From Phalacrocorax aristotelis (lineage: Eukaryota > Chordata > Aves > Suliformes > Phalacrocoracidae): a stretch of DNA of 64,000 nt. The stretch is from assembly GCF_949628215.1 (NCBI RefSeq), contig NC_134311.1, forward strand, positions 56,404,205 to 56,468,204, given 5' to 3'. Positions 1-13,900 of this stretch are shown here, piece by piece. The translations under genes were made by a program, and so were the position numbers. The notes under the pieces were generated by a model. The model did no database searches, was not told where the DNA came from, and saw only the letters and a list, made by a program, of their open reading frames with translations. Numbering within the stretch: the stretch's first letter is position 1; each line of letters starts with the position of its first letter.

Positions 1-1138
1 TATGTGATGTATCTAACTTTTGTGTGACGGAGCCTTCCAGTATTTGCAGCATCAGCTTATGCAGTTATTTTGTGATAATCTGTGTTCACTTTGCAAATTG
101 ACCAATGCAGGTTCCTGTCTCCATTATCCTTACTTTCTTCAGGTGTCTTTGTCCTGAACGGTATCAGTTCAATATAGCTCACAGGTCTGATGCTGTAAGT
201 AAGTAACTCCTGCCACAGCAGATGATCTGTAATTGCAGTCTCACACACTGCAACATATGAAACAAAATAAAATTAGCCTTTTGTTGGCCTTTGTACCATT
301 GACTGGCTTGTCAGCCATTCACTGTATTCCAACAGGTGTTCAGGTTGTTGCAGTTGAAAGTGAGGAAGAATTGATTTGAAGTAGTCTATTTGGCAATAGT
401 CTCAGAAATCTCTGAGATTCTATCCTACTATTTCACATCAGTAAAAGCATGAAGACAGTATGTAATAAAAGTGGAAATTCTGCATGAGGAAGATAGCATT
501 AGTTCAGGTTTTTTTATTTGAAATTTTTCACAACATACATTATAACACTATGTATTTAGATTATGTTAATTTAGTAACCTTCTTCTCACACATATATCAT
601 TTTCCATGTAAAAGAATCACATTTTCTCATAAATATTACATCAGTTGTGGAACGATAACTGAAGAAAATCCCAGCTAATGCAGTTTTGTAATTCCAAATT
701 CACTTCTTTCTTATGAAACCCTTAAGATGTACAATCCCAACAGATTCTATTAATGCCATGATAATAATTCAGGGAATTAAGCAAAGGAACAGAATGAGAC
801 AGGCTTGCACAGGAAACACTATTACTGATTGCCTTAGGGTATTTCTAGAAACTTCTGTCAGGACAGACTGATTACAGACTTATTAGGTAAAGAGTCCATA
901 CTAAGCAAATCCAGTACGTCCAGCAGGAGCTGAATGTGACTTTACATGAACTGCCTTTCTTATCAGCCAAAAATGGCTGTTTCAGGCAGGGAGACCACAA
1001 ACACACCCTGTCCTGTCACCCAGGCAGGAGGAATCCAGAAGCAGCGAGTTTGCGGTGCTACAGTGATATGTATTTCAGGTTGCAGGCTGCTTCTGTGAGC
1101 AGAGATCAGCTACCACAAAACAGTTTTGCAGTGGTTCC

Positions 1139-1158
1139 TTTTTTTTTTTTTTTTTTTT
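1139..1158. repeat. poly(T) tract, 20 nt
   Basis: Uninterrupted run of T from 1139 to 1158. On the minus strand it would be a poly(A) run, but no retrocopy of a known gene was recognised beside it. Confidence 0.9.
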
Positions 1159-4100
1159 GTTTTGCATCCTGACTGACCCACTAGACACATTTTTAATAAC
1201 TAGGCTCAGAGTGCAACTGGCATCATGGTTCTTTGCTACACAGAGCAAGAGCAGCCTAATGGAAGGCTGAGTCATATGCCACGAAACAGTATTACCTAGA
1301 ACGATGCATAAACTACAGCTTATGAATACATAAACTAGCATATGAACAAATAAGCTTGCCTACGATGTGTCATTAGGTTTTGTGAAGCGAATAGTCACAA
1401 TATACTTACATGATTAATGACAAATATCATGAGTTGCACCAGGAAACTGAAGCACAATGAAGTTACAATGCCAGGTGAGTTTGGACTTCTGACCTGGACT
1501 GGGTTTCCTGTTTGAGTACCCACAAGGTATCAGTCAAGAAGGTAAACGAAGCTTGCAGAACCAGTGGGAAATAATGGGATGATGAATTGTGAACGCTACT
1601 TCAAACTCAACATCTGCTACTTTAAAATGAGGTGTGTGATATTTAACGCTATGCACTTTACAGTTTTTAACGTTTTAGAATAACAATGTATGGAAAAAGG
1701 CTAAACATAGCAGAGCTGAGTTGAGACACTGGACATTGTTTGAGAAATATTACAGAACAGCGCTAACCTTGAAAAATAATCCCAACTATGTGAATTATTG
1801 TGAAATATGAATGTTTTACCAAGTTGCTTTTGAACTATATTATTTATATTTTCAGAAATTTAATCACATTAAGTGAGGTTTAAAATACGATATTAGCAGT
1901 GAAAATATAATTTCTTAGTGGAGTACTGCTAACAGTAGCTCTCCAGTGACTATGTAGACAGCTGTGAAAACTTAATAAAAGAGTACTTCCTCATCTATAT
2001 AGCTATTTTAGCACCATGTAGACTCAGATGTTTAATTAAAATAATAATTTATGTGGCTCCAGTTAGCCTTTTTATCATGAAATGAAGATTCAATATGACC
2101 TTCTACCTACTCCTTAGCTTAACTAAGCTGAGCTGTAAATCTTGTTATTGTTTTGGTTTTTGATTTTCATTGTTGGCTCTATTTAAGCTCTTGCCCTTCC
2201 TTCCCTCCACAGTAATTATCTTATAGGTATCCCAGTCATTGAACAACAACCTAGTCCTACCAGTATGCCCAGAGTACCATATACATGATGTAGACATTTG
2301 TAGAATGGAACCTGTGTTTCCTCATCTGATCCCCTTCATAAACCAAGTTACAGGATACGTGTTGACTTATTTCAAATGAAAAGTATTCTGTACTGTGACT
2401 ACCATTCAGAACAGTGTATCTTCACTGTATTGACAAATGATCCATTAATTTGACACAGTATCTGACTACTCTCGTTAAAATTCAGTGTATTTGAACCTGA
2501 ATTGATATAATTCAGCCCTAGCCTCCATTTTTGTATCTTTATTTGCTAGACTTTGCAATCATGTGTTCCCTCTGCATATATCATTAAGCATAGGTTTAGG
2601 ATTGGAGTTTGTCATAGTTTTTCCAGTTTTCTTAAAGAAGTCTAAGTGGACAGCATGGAATAAGTAACGTTTTATGCCTTATAAATACATCTTGATATAT
2701 ACCTCTTTATATGAATTTGGTACTTTCCTCTGAGATTTTTAAGGGAAGTACTATTAAAGGGATGGTCTACTTCACTGAAAGGCAGAGGGCCTGAAAACCT
2801 CCTGATTTGTGCGTATCAGATCCAGCTGGGAAGTGCACAAGGCTTTTTATATAGAACTGGAGAGGATTAATTAAACTGCAGCTTTCCATTGACAAAAGGT
2901 GACGGATACTTCGATCTGGGAAAAATACCAGTAGAATAATTTAGGCCGTTTTGCACAGGGAGAATCAAACTGTTGTCAAAATGGCTCTTCTGAAGAGTTT
3001 TGGTCAACAGCCTCAGCTACTAATAGTGGTGGTAATTATGTGCAGGGCTAAGTTTCCAGAAATTTATTACAGGTTACTGGGCACCTCTTTTCGATATTAA
3101 AATGGTAACTAAATTGAGGTTAGAACTAATGGACCTGCAGTGAAAAGAAACATCTTCTCTCACTTCATAGCATAGATTTAGATTATCCCAGAAACATGAT
3201 TATGAAACTGTGGAATAAGCTAGCTAAAATATTTTAGCAGCTTTATCTGCTAGAGTAAAAACCACTTGAAGTTTAGGCTATTAATTTTAATACAAGGCTT
3301 CCAAACATAGGACTGAAATGAACATTGCTGTCCTTGCTGTCACAAAATGCAAAGTTCAAGGAGCTGGTGGTATTTTGCAAGATTTGTCTGTCTCTTCTGT
3401 TCTACCATTTGACTTGCACTAATCTAAAATTTTCAGATGTGTTTCTTGGAGGATGAAGCTTATTGCTGCTCTTCCAGGACCGCCCTTCTGCAATCCACTT
3501 CTGCCAAATCATGCGTAAGCATAATTTGGTCCTACTTACAAAAAGGTGAAAGTTGAATTCTATTATCCAAGCTTTTACAACTAATCATACACAGTTCAGT
3601 AAGTGGCAGGATCCTAAAAGGACAAATGTGAGGGTATTTTGCTCTTCTTACTTAATTGAATAATTCTATTGTACAGATTCTGCAGTAAATTGTTTCTTTG
3701 TTTCTTGTTTTAATTTATCTTAAAATTACCAGAGATATTGTAGTAATTTGCTTCATATAAATGCATGTAATAACAATAACTGATCTCTTTATGAACAAAA
3801 AGCTACCTTTGGAAAAATATATTTTTACTTAATAAGGAGAACATTGCTACTTCCACCCTAATTTAGTATCTCCCTACTGTCTTGCAAATCCTGAAAAACA
3901 GTAGGCACTGTGTAATTCAGAAATTAAAAATGCATGTATGCTTTCACTAATTAGACTATAGGAACATAATTTTCATATTTGTATTTGAATAGCAAGGGAT
4001 TAAATGAACAGATACTCTGCTCAGCCTGGCTAAACTTTTGGAAATATACTACTTAATTTGAAAATACCCTCCAGAAAGATGCTCAATGCACAGATGTGTA

Positions 4101-4505
4101 TGCCAGATGATGATGCTTTTGGGAACAGTTTTGCAGCAAATCAGACAGCTACCAAATAACAAAATATTAAAAAGAAAAGCTATTCCTTAGACAGCAGTAA
4201 GTTTGCTTTAGTGGTTATGGAACAGACCTTAGTACTAGCAAAAGGACACAAAAATCAAAGAGAGATATTATTCTTAAAATTAAGGCAGATTTGCAGATTT
4301 CCATTGCTATCCCAGAACGTGTAAGCTGTTCTAGAAAAAGCCTAGCAATCATCACCAATTATTCGTATTAGGAAGAACGGCAGAGAAAGCAAAGGTGTCA
4401 ATGACCCTTAAGATGGAACAAAACCACAAGGAACAGGATTTATTACTGGACACCACAGAATTTCATTCTAAAGTAGACATCTATGCTTGGTCAGATGTAT
4501 CACAC

Positions 4506-4627
4506 CCTATTTCTATTTCTATTTCTATTTCTATTTCTATTTCTATTTCTATTTCTATTTCTATTTCTATTTCTATTTCTATTTCTATTTCTATTTCTAT
4601 TTCTATTATCTCTATTTCTATTTCTTG
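4506..4627. repeat. (TTTCTA)n hexanucleotide microsatellite
   Basis: About 18-19 nearly perfect copies of a six-base TTTCTA unit, interrupted near 4606-4613 by an ATCTC variant before two further units. Since the period is a multiple of three, the tract is open in several frames and gives artefactual Ser-Ile and Phe-Tyr polypeptides (4395-4634 and 4487-4711). It is likely length-polymorphic. Confidence 0.95.
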
Positions 4628-7479
4628 CTATTAACTATAAATGATGTCTTCGATAAGTTTATCAGATGTGAAGGGGTACATTGTAGAAGACAGGTTCATT
4701 TAGTCAAATGAATCCCGTCTAAGAAGAAATGAAAAACGGAGCAAGGTTTTGGAGCTATAAGGCAAGTTTCTGCTCATGATATGTATTTGACCATCTGTCT
4801 GAAGGCTGCTGGAATATGCAAGTCATTGTAGACTTCAGGAACCTTGAAAACAAGAGGAAGAAAGGCAGTTAAAGTTACTAGAAAGCATTCTAGTCCCATG
4901 ACCAAGGGAAAACAGAGAAGACAAATAATTAGTTATATAACTGGTAAGAAAATTATAAGTTCTGTGGAGCTCTAGGAAACATTCTAAGAAATTAGTTAAA
5001 AGAAGTAGTAGTAGTTACAGGACTATAACATTCGGTTCTGCTATCATTATAAAAAATACTGATTAACAAGAAGGGGTATGAAAGAGACTGAAAAAACCTT
5101 TTTCACAATCTGAAAATAAGAGAAAGCCTTATAGAAAGTTATAATTTTATCAGTTTAATTTGATGGGTTTATCAAAAGATGAAAGATTACTTTATTAGGA
5201 TTTACTTGTATCTCACAGGGGAAAATAAAAGTTAATACAGAATGAAGTCATCCAAGATAAGCACAACAGCAATGACTTGAAATTAAAACCATCAAAACAC
5301 AAAAAAAGCTACGTATCTATAAAATTAAAGTGGCTAGCCCTTGGAATAAAAAAGCATATTCAGATGAGGACTAGATGTTTATTTCCTTCAACAGACTTCA
5401 GTTGTTTTCTTCAAACCTGGATTAAGCAGAAAAAGCTTTACGGCCCATTTACACGGGAGATCTAAATAAATGAACTCATGATTATGCCTGACCTTTAACA
5501 AATGTGATTCTGTGATTTTCAGGTTTGAGAAAACACACATTTAATAGAAGTGACCAGAAGAATTCAAAGAAACCATCATACGCTTTTTGTCCTACTCTCC
5601 TTGTTCTCCATCCCAAAACAAACACTGCAAAATAAAATCAATCAGAATCTAACTTTAAATCTGAAGCTGAATATGGAGCTTGCAGACCTATATGCAAGGG
5701 AGTAAAGCAGTTGTATATACAAACGACCATTATAATAACCTAACATTTTATTACTGTACCAGCCAAGTAAATACCTTTGTCCTTCATAACACTAAAGCTA
5801 CCTATCCTCAGATTTTTGAATAGTTATCACTATTCTCTCCCTCCTCTCCAGTATTATCAGTCTAAAGGACTCAACCCTAGTCTTGGAAAGGAGTCACTGT
5901 ATGGTCTGCCTGAGCAATTAATGTGGGTGGCTAATATGTAATAATGAAGATACTGAAAGACAATTTAGTAAGCTGATGAATGTGATGGACAACTACTTAA
6001 TTGCACAGGAGCAAGTTAATTCACTTCTGAAGTGTCATTATTTAAGTAATAATTGTCTGTTCAACAGGCATCTACTTAATAGAGATGTTATTAAAGCTAA
6101 ATTACAGCAAAGCTGTGAGACATCTCCATCTAAACAAGACAGGCAAGACAAAATGAGTGATTAGATACTTATTTTAGTAATTTTCAGTTTAGCCATTTAT
6201 TGTAATTACTATTGGAAGTTATATCTTTCATTGCTTCATTTGTCACTTTGGAGCCACCTGACTTCTATTTTCATTGTTCAAGTACGTAAGTAATATAGAA
6301 CCTTTTTTTTATTTAAACAGTTATTTAGTTGAAGAAGTGATATGAAAACAGTATAAGAGATGAAGCAACAGAAATTAGGATTTAATATGAATTAAAACAA
6401 CCTCAACTGCTAGATTAAAATGGGTATGTGGGAGTATCAACTTTAAATTTTGTGTCTCTCATGGTTGCAACAGAAAAGCTTTAAAATGTCGTAAAAGTGT
6501 TACCTGCAAGATATAAAATTCGAATAGATAATAAAAACTCCCTGTTGCTATTATTTAGATATGATTGTTTTTAAGGCAAGCTTTTGTTCTGGAGCAGAGA
6601 GAGCTGTTAAATATTAATATAAATAATAGACCATAATAATACAGATCCTGATTACTAAACTTGTATCAAAACAATATCTAATCCACCCAAAGCCTTAATA
6701 ACATGGGCCAAAGAAATTTAGGGAACACGCAATTTCTTTAAAGCATTCTTGTGCATTTCTTTTTATCTTCATATTTTTAGTACCCCCCAAAATATCAATA
6801 ATACAATTCAATTATTCCAAAGGCTTTTGCTGCCAATTAGCAGTAGAAGCTAAATGCAAGATGCACCCACATTTCTGCGATATTTGGATGGTAATATAAA
6901 ATTGAAACTCATTTCTACTTTTATGTTCATTATATCAAGAGATCACTATATGGGGGCAGCCTCACAAATTCTGTTTTTGTTAGAAGTTATTCTGCACTAA
7001 CATAGATAAGGATACAATCCAAAAATAGACTCTTCAAATTTCATAAAAGGATACTAAGTTTGTTTTCTTAATAATCTTGAGATTCTTTGCACAGTATCTT
7101 CTCTGTTTAGAACAGGTAGAATAGGAAAATTTAACTTATTTATATTTAGTATATTTTTATTTCAATACATAAAAAAATTTGAGTATTTATTTTGACCTTG
7201 AAATTTAATCCAACGCAGAAAATTGTCTTTTACATTCATGTGTTCATCTGTTTTGCTTCCTTGGTTCTCAAGGTACAGCACAGTGGTGTAATAACTTGTA
7301 CACAACAAAAAAGACCACTGCTGTTTAAAAAAGTTGTTTCAACTATGTTTTGCATTTAGACATTCTCTTTTAATGTTAGAGTTTGTAAAATAGTTTAATT
7401 CAAAGTTTATTCTTTATTTATAACATTAGCCGTTTAAATTGCTTAGGGCATTTATTCTCTTAAAATATTAATTCTTTTA

Positions 7480-8475
7480 GGGATGGGCTGGCGGCCTGTC
7501 ACTAGTGGGGTTCTGCCGGGATCCATCTTGGGGCCGGTACTCTTTAATCTCTTTGTTAATGACTTGGATGCAGGACTGGAAGGAATACTAATCATGTTTG
7601 CTAATGACATAAAACTGGGAGGACCTCTTGACACTCCTGAGGGCAGACGGATCTGGACAGAGTGGAGAGCTGGGCAGTCACCAACCATATGAAGTTTAAC
7701 AAGGCCAAGCACCTGATTCTGCACCTGGAGCATGGCAACCCTGGATGTACATACAGACTGGGGAACTAGAGGCTGGAGAGCAGCTCTGCAGAGAGGGGCC
7801 TGGGGGTTCTGGTCAATGGCAAGTTGAACATGAGCCAACAGCGTGCCCTGGCAGCCAAGAGGGCCAACCATGTCCTGGGGTACAACAAGCCCTGCGTTGC
7901 AGCTGGTTGAGGGAGGGGATTGTCTCACTCTGTTCTGCACTGGTGCGGCCTCACCTCGAGAACTGTGTGCAGTTCTGGGCACCACAGTACATTAGGGATA
8001 TAAAGCTACTAGAGAGTGTCCAAAGCAGGGCCATGAAGTTGGTGAAGGGTTTAGAGGAGAAACTGTATGAGGAGTGGCTAAAGTCACTTGGTTTGTTCAG
8101 CCTGGAGGAGAGGAGACTGTGGGCAGACCTCATCATGGTCTACAGCTTTCTCACCAGGAGAGGACGAGGGTCAGGCGCTGGTCTCTTCTCTCTGGTGACT
8201 GATGACAGGACCCAAGGGAATGGCAGGAAGATGTGCCAGGAGAGGTTTAGGCTGGATATTAGGAAAAGGTTCCTCACCCAGAGGGTGGTGGAGTGCTGGA
8301 ACAGGCTCCCCAGGGAGGCAGTCACAGTGCCAAGCCTGATGATATTCAAGAAGCACTTGGACAACGCCCTCAGAGATATGGTGTGAATTTGGGGATGTCC
8401 TTTGCAGGGACAGGAGTTGGACTTGATGATCCTTGTGGGTCCCTTCCAACTCAGGGTAGTCTATGATTCTATGAT
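7480..8475 (+). mobile_element. CR1-type LINE fragment, 3' 1 kb (reverse transcriptase C-terminal half and 3'UTR)
   Basis: The element begins inside the reverse transcriptase with [19 protein letters not shown], followed by FANDIKLGG, which corresponds to the catalytic FADD box with the first Asp changed to Asn. Thumb-region sequence follows ([36 protein letters not shown]). It ends with the 3'UTR and the CR1 3' terminal octamer-like repeat TCTATGATTCTATGATT at 8459-8475. Frameshifts and stops break the frame (open pieces 7483-7692 and 7745-8386). It is 5'-truncated and dead, as most CR1 copies are. A shorter minus-strand open frame (7452-7985) is its antisense. Confidence 0.95.
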
Positions 8476-10929
8476 TAGTAACACTAAGTATTATTTAGTA
8501 ATACTTGGTAATATTCAAAATATAATTACTGCTGATATGACATGTTTTTTCATTTAATTGATTAAGATTTGGCATTGAAAAACTTTGTTTTCTCCACCTT
8601 CACAGGATGCATAAATAATAAAAGATGTTTATTTCCTCGTGGGTCACATCATGGTTTTACAATAAATTTTAATGCATTTTGTTGCCTAATCTGCCTTTCT
8701 TAAAATATAGAAAAGTGATCTGTATTGTGATTTCCTTCCTTCTGCTAGATAGCTAAAGGTTCAGACTAAGAGCCTGACTTGTCATCCTTTACTTGTGTGA
8801 GTACTCTTTCATCATTTCAGTAGTTCTCCTGTCTTAGCTGAGTGTTCATTCAAATAAAGGATGTTTCAATTAAGCATAAAGTGTGTCATTCAGCTTTAAT
8901 CACTTCTGCTTGGATTATTTTAATTTTCACTTAGAAATATTTGACATCTTAATCTTTTTTTCCTTTGATCAATCAATTTCAGAAGTTGTAGCTTCATTTC
9001 TTTTTTCAAGAGGTCTGGAGGAAATGTTGCTGAATATATAGCTTAATGTTGCAGAATTTTAGTACAATATTAAAGGAAATTGTTAAAAAGTAAAGTTTAA
9101 TTATTCCAGTCTGTCACTGAAGACAAAGAGACTTTTGTTTACACAGGTCTGACCTCTAAAGCATGCCAGATGTTGTGGAATAAGCTACATAATAACTGAA
9201 ATAGATGTTTACTCTTCACAAAGTTAGGCGTGTTCCTCAGAAAAGAAGTCCTTTAACCAATTACTCTCATCTGTCCTTTCTACATGAATTGCCTTTTTAT
9301 TGAGTGCCTTTCTTCCTCCCTGGTAAGTAGGAGAAAGGCTTTATTTCTCAGATCATGAAGTAAGTACTCCATATAATAATTCCTGCTTCAAAAATTATAC
9401 CTTAAGTTACAGGCAACATATGGTTTCACTTACACAAGGCATCACCTGATACAGTGAAGAAAGTCTCAGTAATTCTTTCTCTCTTCCCAGTATTTTATGG
9501 CATCTTTGAAAACTTGACATTTTTATTTATTGATAAATCCCGATTCAAATTAGGACAGTGTTAGTAACCTTCTCAGCTGGCTGTTTTGAAATGTGTTTGC
9601 TCTTGGACTTAAACAGCTAGTCAGAACTCTTTTCCAAGTAATACTGCCTTGCTCATTAGGCTTAGAAAGTGGGTTTCTTATTAACCAGCATTGGTTTGAC
9701 CTCTTTTTGCCAACACTTTACAACATTCTATCAACATTTTAAAATATTCTGAAAATGGCACAGCTTTCCAAAGCAAGCCTTGTGGGAACCAGAGCTTACT
9801 TGGGAGAATGCATCCAGTGAGAAGTCAGGCTGAGATATCTATGGAGCCTTCTTCTACACTCACCAGCTCACCTCTTCACAAGGTCATCTTTGTTGTATAG
9901 TTATCCAGACTCAGACTTCTTAATGGTCAGCACCTACAAATACTGTACCTTGCCCATAGTTATGGAATAGAAGTACAATAGTAAGAGCCATGAGCTCTAG
10001 CATCACTTCCAATGGCAATCTCTAATGATTTGTCTGCTTTGTAGTCTTTATGTCTTGCAGAAAGTACTAACGTGCCTTCGTTTTACAAATAAAAAGCAGT
10101 AAACTTGCAGCGGAACATTCCAGGAAGAGGGGATGTTAGACACTGTATTTCCAGCATGGCAGACCAAAGTTCCATCAGCTGAGTAGAAAGGCCTTTCAAA
10201 TCCACAGGTATTCAGTATATACGCTTTCCTGTACCTGCCACATTATTTCTCTCTTATATGCTTGCTCTATCAGGCAGTACTTACTGGAGGCAGTGACAGA
10301 TCAGAAAAGGATATGAAAGTGCTATCTTTCTGTTGTTCCACATCTGATGTATTAATTTGGTGGCATGTTATTTCTGTTGACCAATACAATGTATGTGGCA
10401 ACCAGATTGGCTCATATAAGCAATTACATATACTGCATTTAATAAAATACATCAGTGCAGAACATCAAGGTTTCTGTGTTGTTTGGGTTTAGTGTCTAAC
10501 AGCTTTAATATTTCCAATATATGATACTTGGATTGAACCTAGAAGAAGGAATGAAAATAGGTATTTAGGAAATAGTGAAGAGATGTTTCTCTTGCTGTAT
10601 TGTGTTCTATAAATGTATTTTTAAACTCTTCCAAAATTTTTTCTAGCTTTTATCAGGCAGTGACTAAACAGCTCTTATTGTTTTTAATGGAAATAGTATG
10701 ATTATATTTTGGAAACTTCAAAAATTGGCATGATACATAAATATACATCATATGCAACTTAAACTATCATATGCAACTAAAGAAATACAGCTGTCTCAGA
10801 CCAGCTGTTTTTAATTTTAAAACTCATGCAAGGGATGTCTATATTGATATTATGTATTACACATTATATTTTAAATACCAATAATACAATGTTTATTTTA
10901 ATTCTTTAATGTTTTTAATGTTGTATAGA

Positions 10930-10948
10930 TAATAATAATAATAATAAT
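10930..10948. repeat. (TAA)n trinucleotide run in an AT-rich stretch
   Basis: About six TAA units in a row, inside a strongly AT-rich block of about 200 bp (10840-11060) containing many TATA and ATAT steps. Confidence 0.85.
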
Positions 10949-13900
10949 CTATATAGTAGTAATACACAATATTAATGCTTTGGTATGATAAATAATGTGA
11001 TATATTTTATACATTATAAATTTTACATTATATATATTACATTTTAGTATATATTCAACTGAGTACATGACATACGGCTGTATTTGAAATCAGAAAGGAA
11101 ATATCACACACAGAACTGAAAATTACCTATTTCTTCATGACTGGAATTCTGAAATAATAATTCTGTTTCAGCCACACATTCTTACCCTGTTTACCTCTAA
11201 GCTGTGCAAGTGCCACTCTTCAACAGTTTCTCCTATCCTGACTTTATGATCCATTTGGATAATACAGAATATTTACCCTAAAATTCAATATTCTTAAAAA
11301 CAGGGAAAAGTACAGTGCTTTCCTGGCATTCAAGTCTTGAAGATGCAAATTCTACAGGATAAATAATATCAGTAAGAATACTATAATTTAGGGTATATTG
11401 CTTACTAAGTCACTGGATGTAATGAGAGACATATGGATTCACAGAATACTAATAGGACATAGGAGCTTCCATATATGGCCTCCTAAGGGCCTTGACTGCT
11501 CCTTCCGCTCCAAGCTTGTGTCACTAAGGAGATTTCCCCATAAGAAGTACCCTCTAAACACAGAAGTAAGTAGGACCAAAGCTGTAGTGGAATGGATGCT
11601 TCAGCCAGTGCTAGCTGCTTGGGTTGTGCTTCTGTGGTGTAAAGTAGTCTTGTGTTCAGGGCATCCCCCTTCTGTTATATAAAAATACCTCTTATGTGGG
11701 CAGTATCTGCTACAAGAGCTGAAGAAGACCAGAAAGAGGATGACACTGGGAAGATGCTAGCCAACAGGGGAAAGAAGTGCAGGGAAGGCTACATGTCTTC
11801 TCTGTAGTTCTCTGTTAGATGTGTTCAGATTAAAATGCATAGGATCTTGACTTGGACAAAGAGACAATACCACATTATCTTAACTAGAGATACTAGAAGA
11901 ACTAGAAGAACTCATGCAGCCAGCTTTCCTTTGACTTTGGGATTAGCAATAGATTTCAAGCCATTAAACGAATGAACTCCAAAGCTTTCTCTATATTTGG
12001 AGGCATTCGTTATGCTCCCTTTATATATTTTCTGGTGCCAGATAATGTAGTTTAGTTAATGTTGCAAATTTTCCCTCATTTGGGGTGATAATACGGTTTC
12101 TCACCTGTACATTTTTGCCTTGAAACTTGGAGGAACATGGTATTTTTAAGGAGTATAGATGCACACACATGCACACACATTGACTGAATAATGGCGATTC
12201 CTTAGGAAACATTTAATGCAGAATTCTTGCATCTTTTTGCCAGCTCAGTTTAAGAAGCTAGACAAAACTATGAGATTCATCTAAGAGACTAACTCTAAGA
12301 GAATTACTTTTTGACACCTTTAGCTTTAAAACCTGTTTTATTGTTCATATTCCAAATATGCCAAAACTAGCATGTTATACTGCTGTCTTGCCTAATATTA
12401 GACAATCAAATCTCACTTCATTCCCAACCTGCTTGTTGCACACATAATAGCAAACCAATGTGGTTACATTTCTTAAAAAGGTCCTACTACAAAGTAAATA
12501 CTCTGTATACTCTGCAAGTCAAAAATTTTACTTAAAGCAATAAATGGCTAGAAAAGCAACATCACTTTATACAACGCAAACCACAGAGCTACATGAAGAG
12601 CAAAGAACCTTGAAGTGATAAAGTGGCTTTTTTATATCTTATATGAGATATATTCATATGGGAGATATCTCAAAAACTTACATGTGAAACTCTTGACATT
12701 TTCTGCCTAATAATTTTAGTGACACTAGTAAGAGACTAATAGGCTACCTTTGAAGTATATTTGTTTTTTAACTGCAATTCACTTAAAATGTCACAATGCA
12801 CCAAACTTCTGTCTAGCATTCAAACATGGTCAATATTCAAACATTTTAGTATGTGCAAGAGGAGCCAGACCGTCCCTGACCTCTCAACATTTCCCAAGCC
12901 TTAAGCCCCTGCCCCAAGATACAAAGGAATTTACATAGTTTAATTGCATTTTTCAAATATATCTCTGCAGAGACTAGAGACCTGGAAGCCAGCATACTTC
13001 AGAGTCTGGAAATGCCTGTTTTGCCCTTATTGGAGAGGTAACAGAGGATCCAATAATACAGAAGAAATAGAAGAACCTCTTAATTAAAAAACACTGAAGT
13101 ATCCTCAATCAGATGGTTACATTTTTAGAAACTATCTTTTAATGCAGGTAAATATATGCAGTCTGGTCTTGAAATGCAACAACATGCTTGGGCTGCTTCC
13201 ATCAGCCAAACACAGCTTTGATACATAAATCAGGTGAAGACTTCTTAGACAGAACAGTCTGTAAGCCTTTTTTTGCTTTAAGAAATAGTTTTAAAGCAGC
13301 ATTTCCTTCAAAATGCTGGCATTCAGATAAAAAATTATTATAACTGAAGTTCACTATAAGTAAACTAGTTTTAGACAAGAAGGAAGGCCTGTATGCAGGA
13401 TAAAATATTTACATGAGATACAGAATCCTAGAACTACTAGCAGAGAGACCTACTATTTTAACTAAGAAGAAGGAAAAGTATTTGAAATTGCCAAGTTATC
13501 CTCTTTTATTCAGAATATAGAAGAAAGCTGTTTTGGGGAACACCTTCAGAAATGAACTAAAAATAATGACACTTCAGTTGTTCAGAAAACAGTAGGAAAA
13601 GCCAAAACTAATAACATTATACAGAAAGACATTGACATATCATACTTACCACTTGTTTTAATTATAAAGCCATTTAGGACAGTTGAGTGGGGAGACAGAA
13701 GAAGATGGAGGGATTTACCTATTGGAAGGAGAAATTAAGGTTTCATTATATGCTTATGACTTGACGTTCTTCATATAATATACATGATAACGTTGGGAAG
13801 GATTATAGGAAATAAAGCTTGTTTTTCAGCAATGAGGATATGAATTAAAATACTGTAAGTCACAGATAGAGCATTGTGGCTTAAAACAGTAAAGGATGAC

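Larger units (their letters stand above)
1..7479. other. AT-rich intergenic DNA upstream of SCAMP1, no gene recognised
   Basis: Only short open frames occur, and none looks like a known protein. Apart from a 20-nt T run and the microsatellite at 4506-4627, I see no clear repeats, RNA genes or promoters. In mammals AP3B1 lies upstream of SCAMP1 in divergent orientation (from memory). I looked for AP3B1 N-terminal sequence on the minus strand and did not find it. Confidence 0.6.

Noticed and set aside
4395..4711. Open frames giving Ser-Ile and Phe-Tyr repeat proteins
   Set aside because: They are translations of the TTTCTA microsatellite in different frames, with no independent coding signal.
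7452..7985. 177-codon minus-strand open frame
   Set aside because: It is the antisense of the plus-strand CR1 reverse transcriptase remnant.
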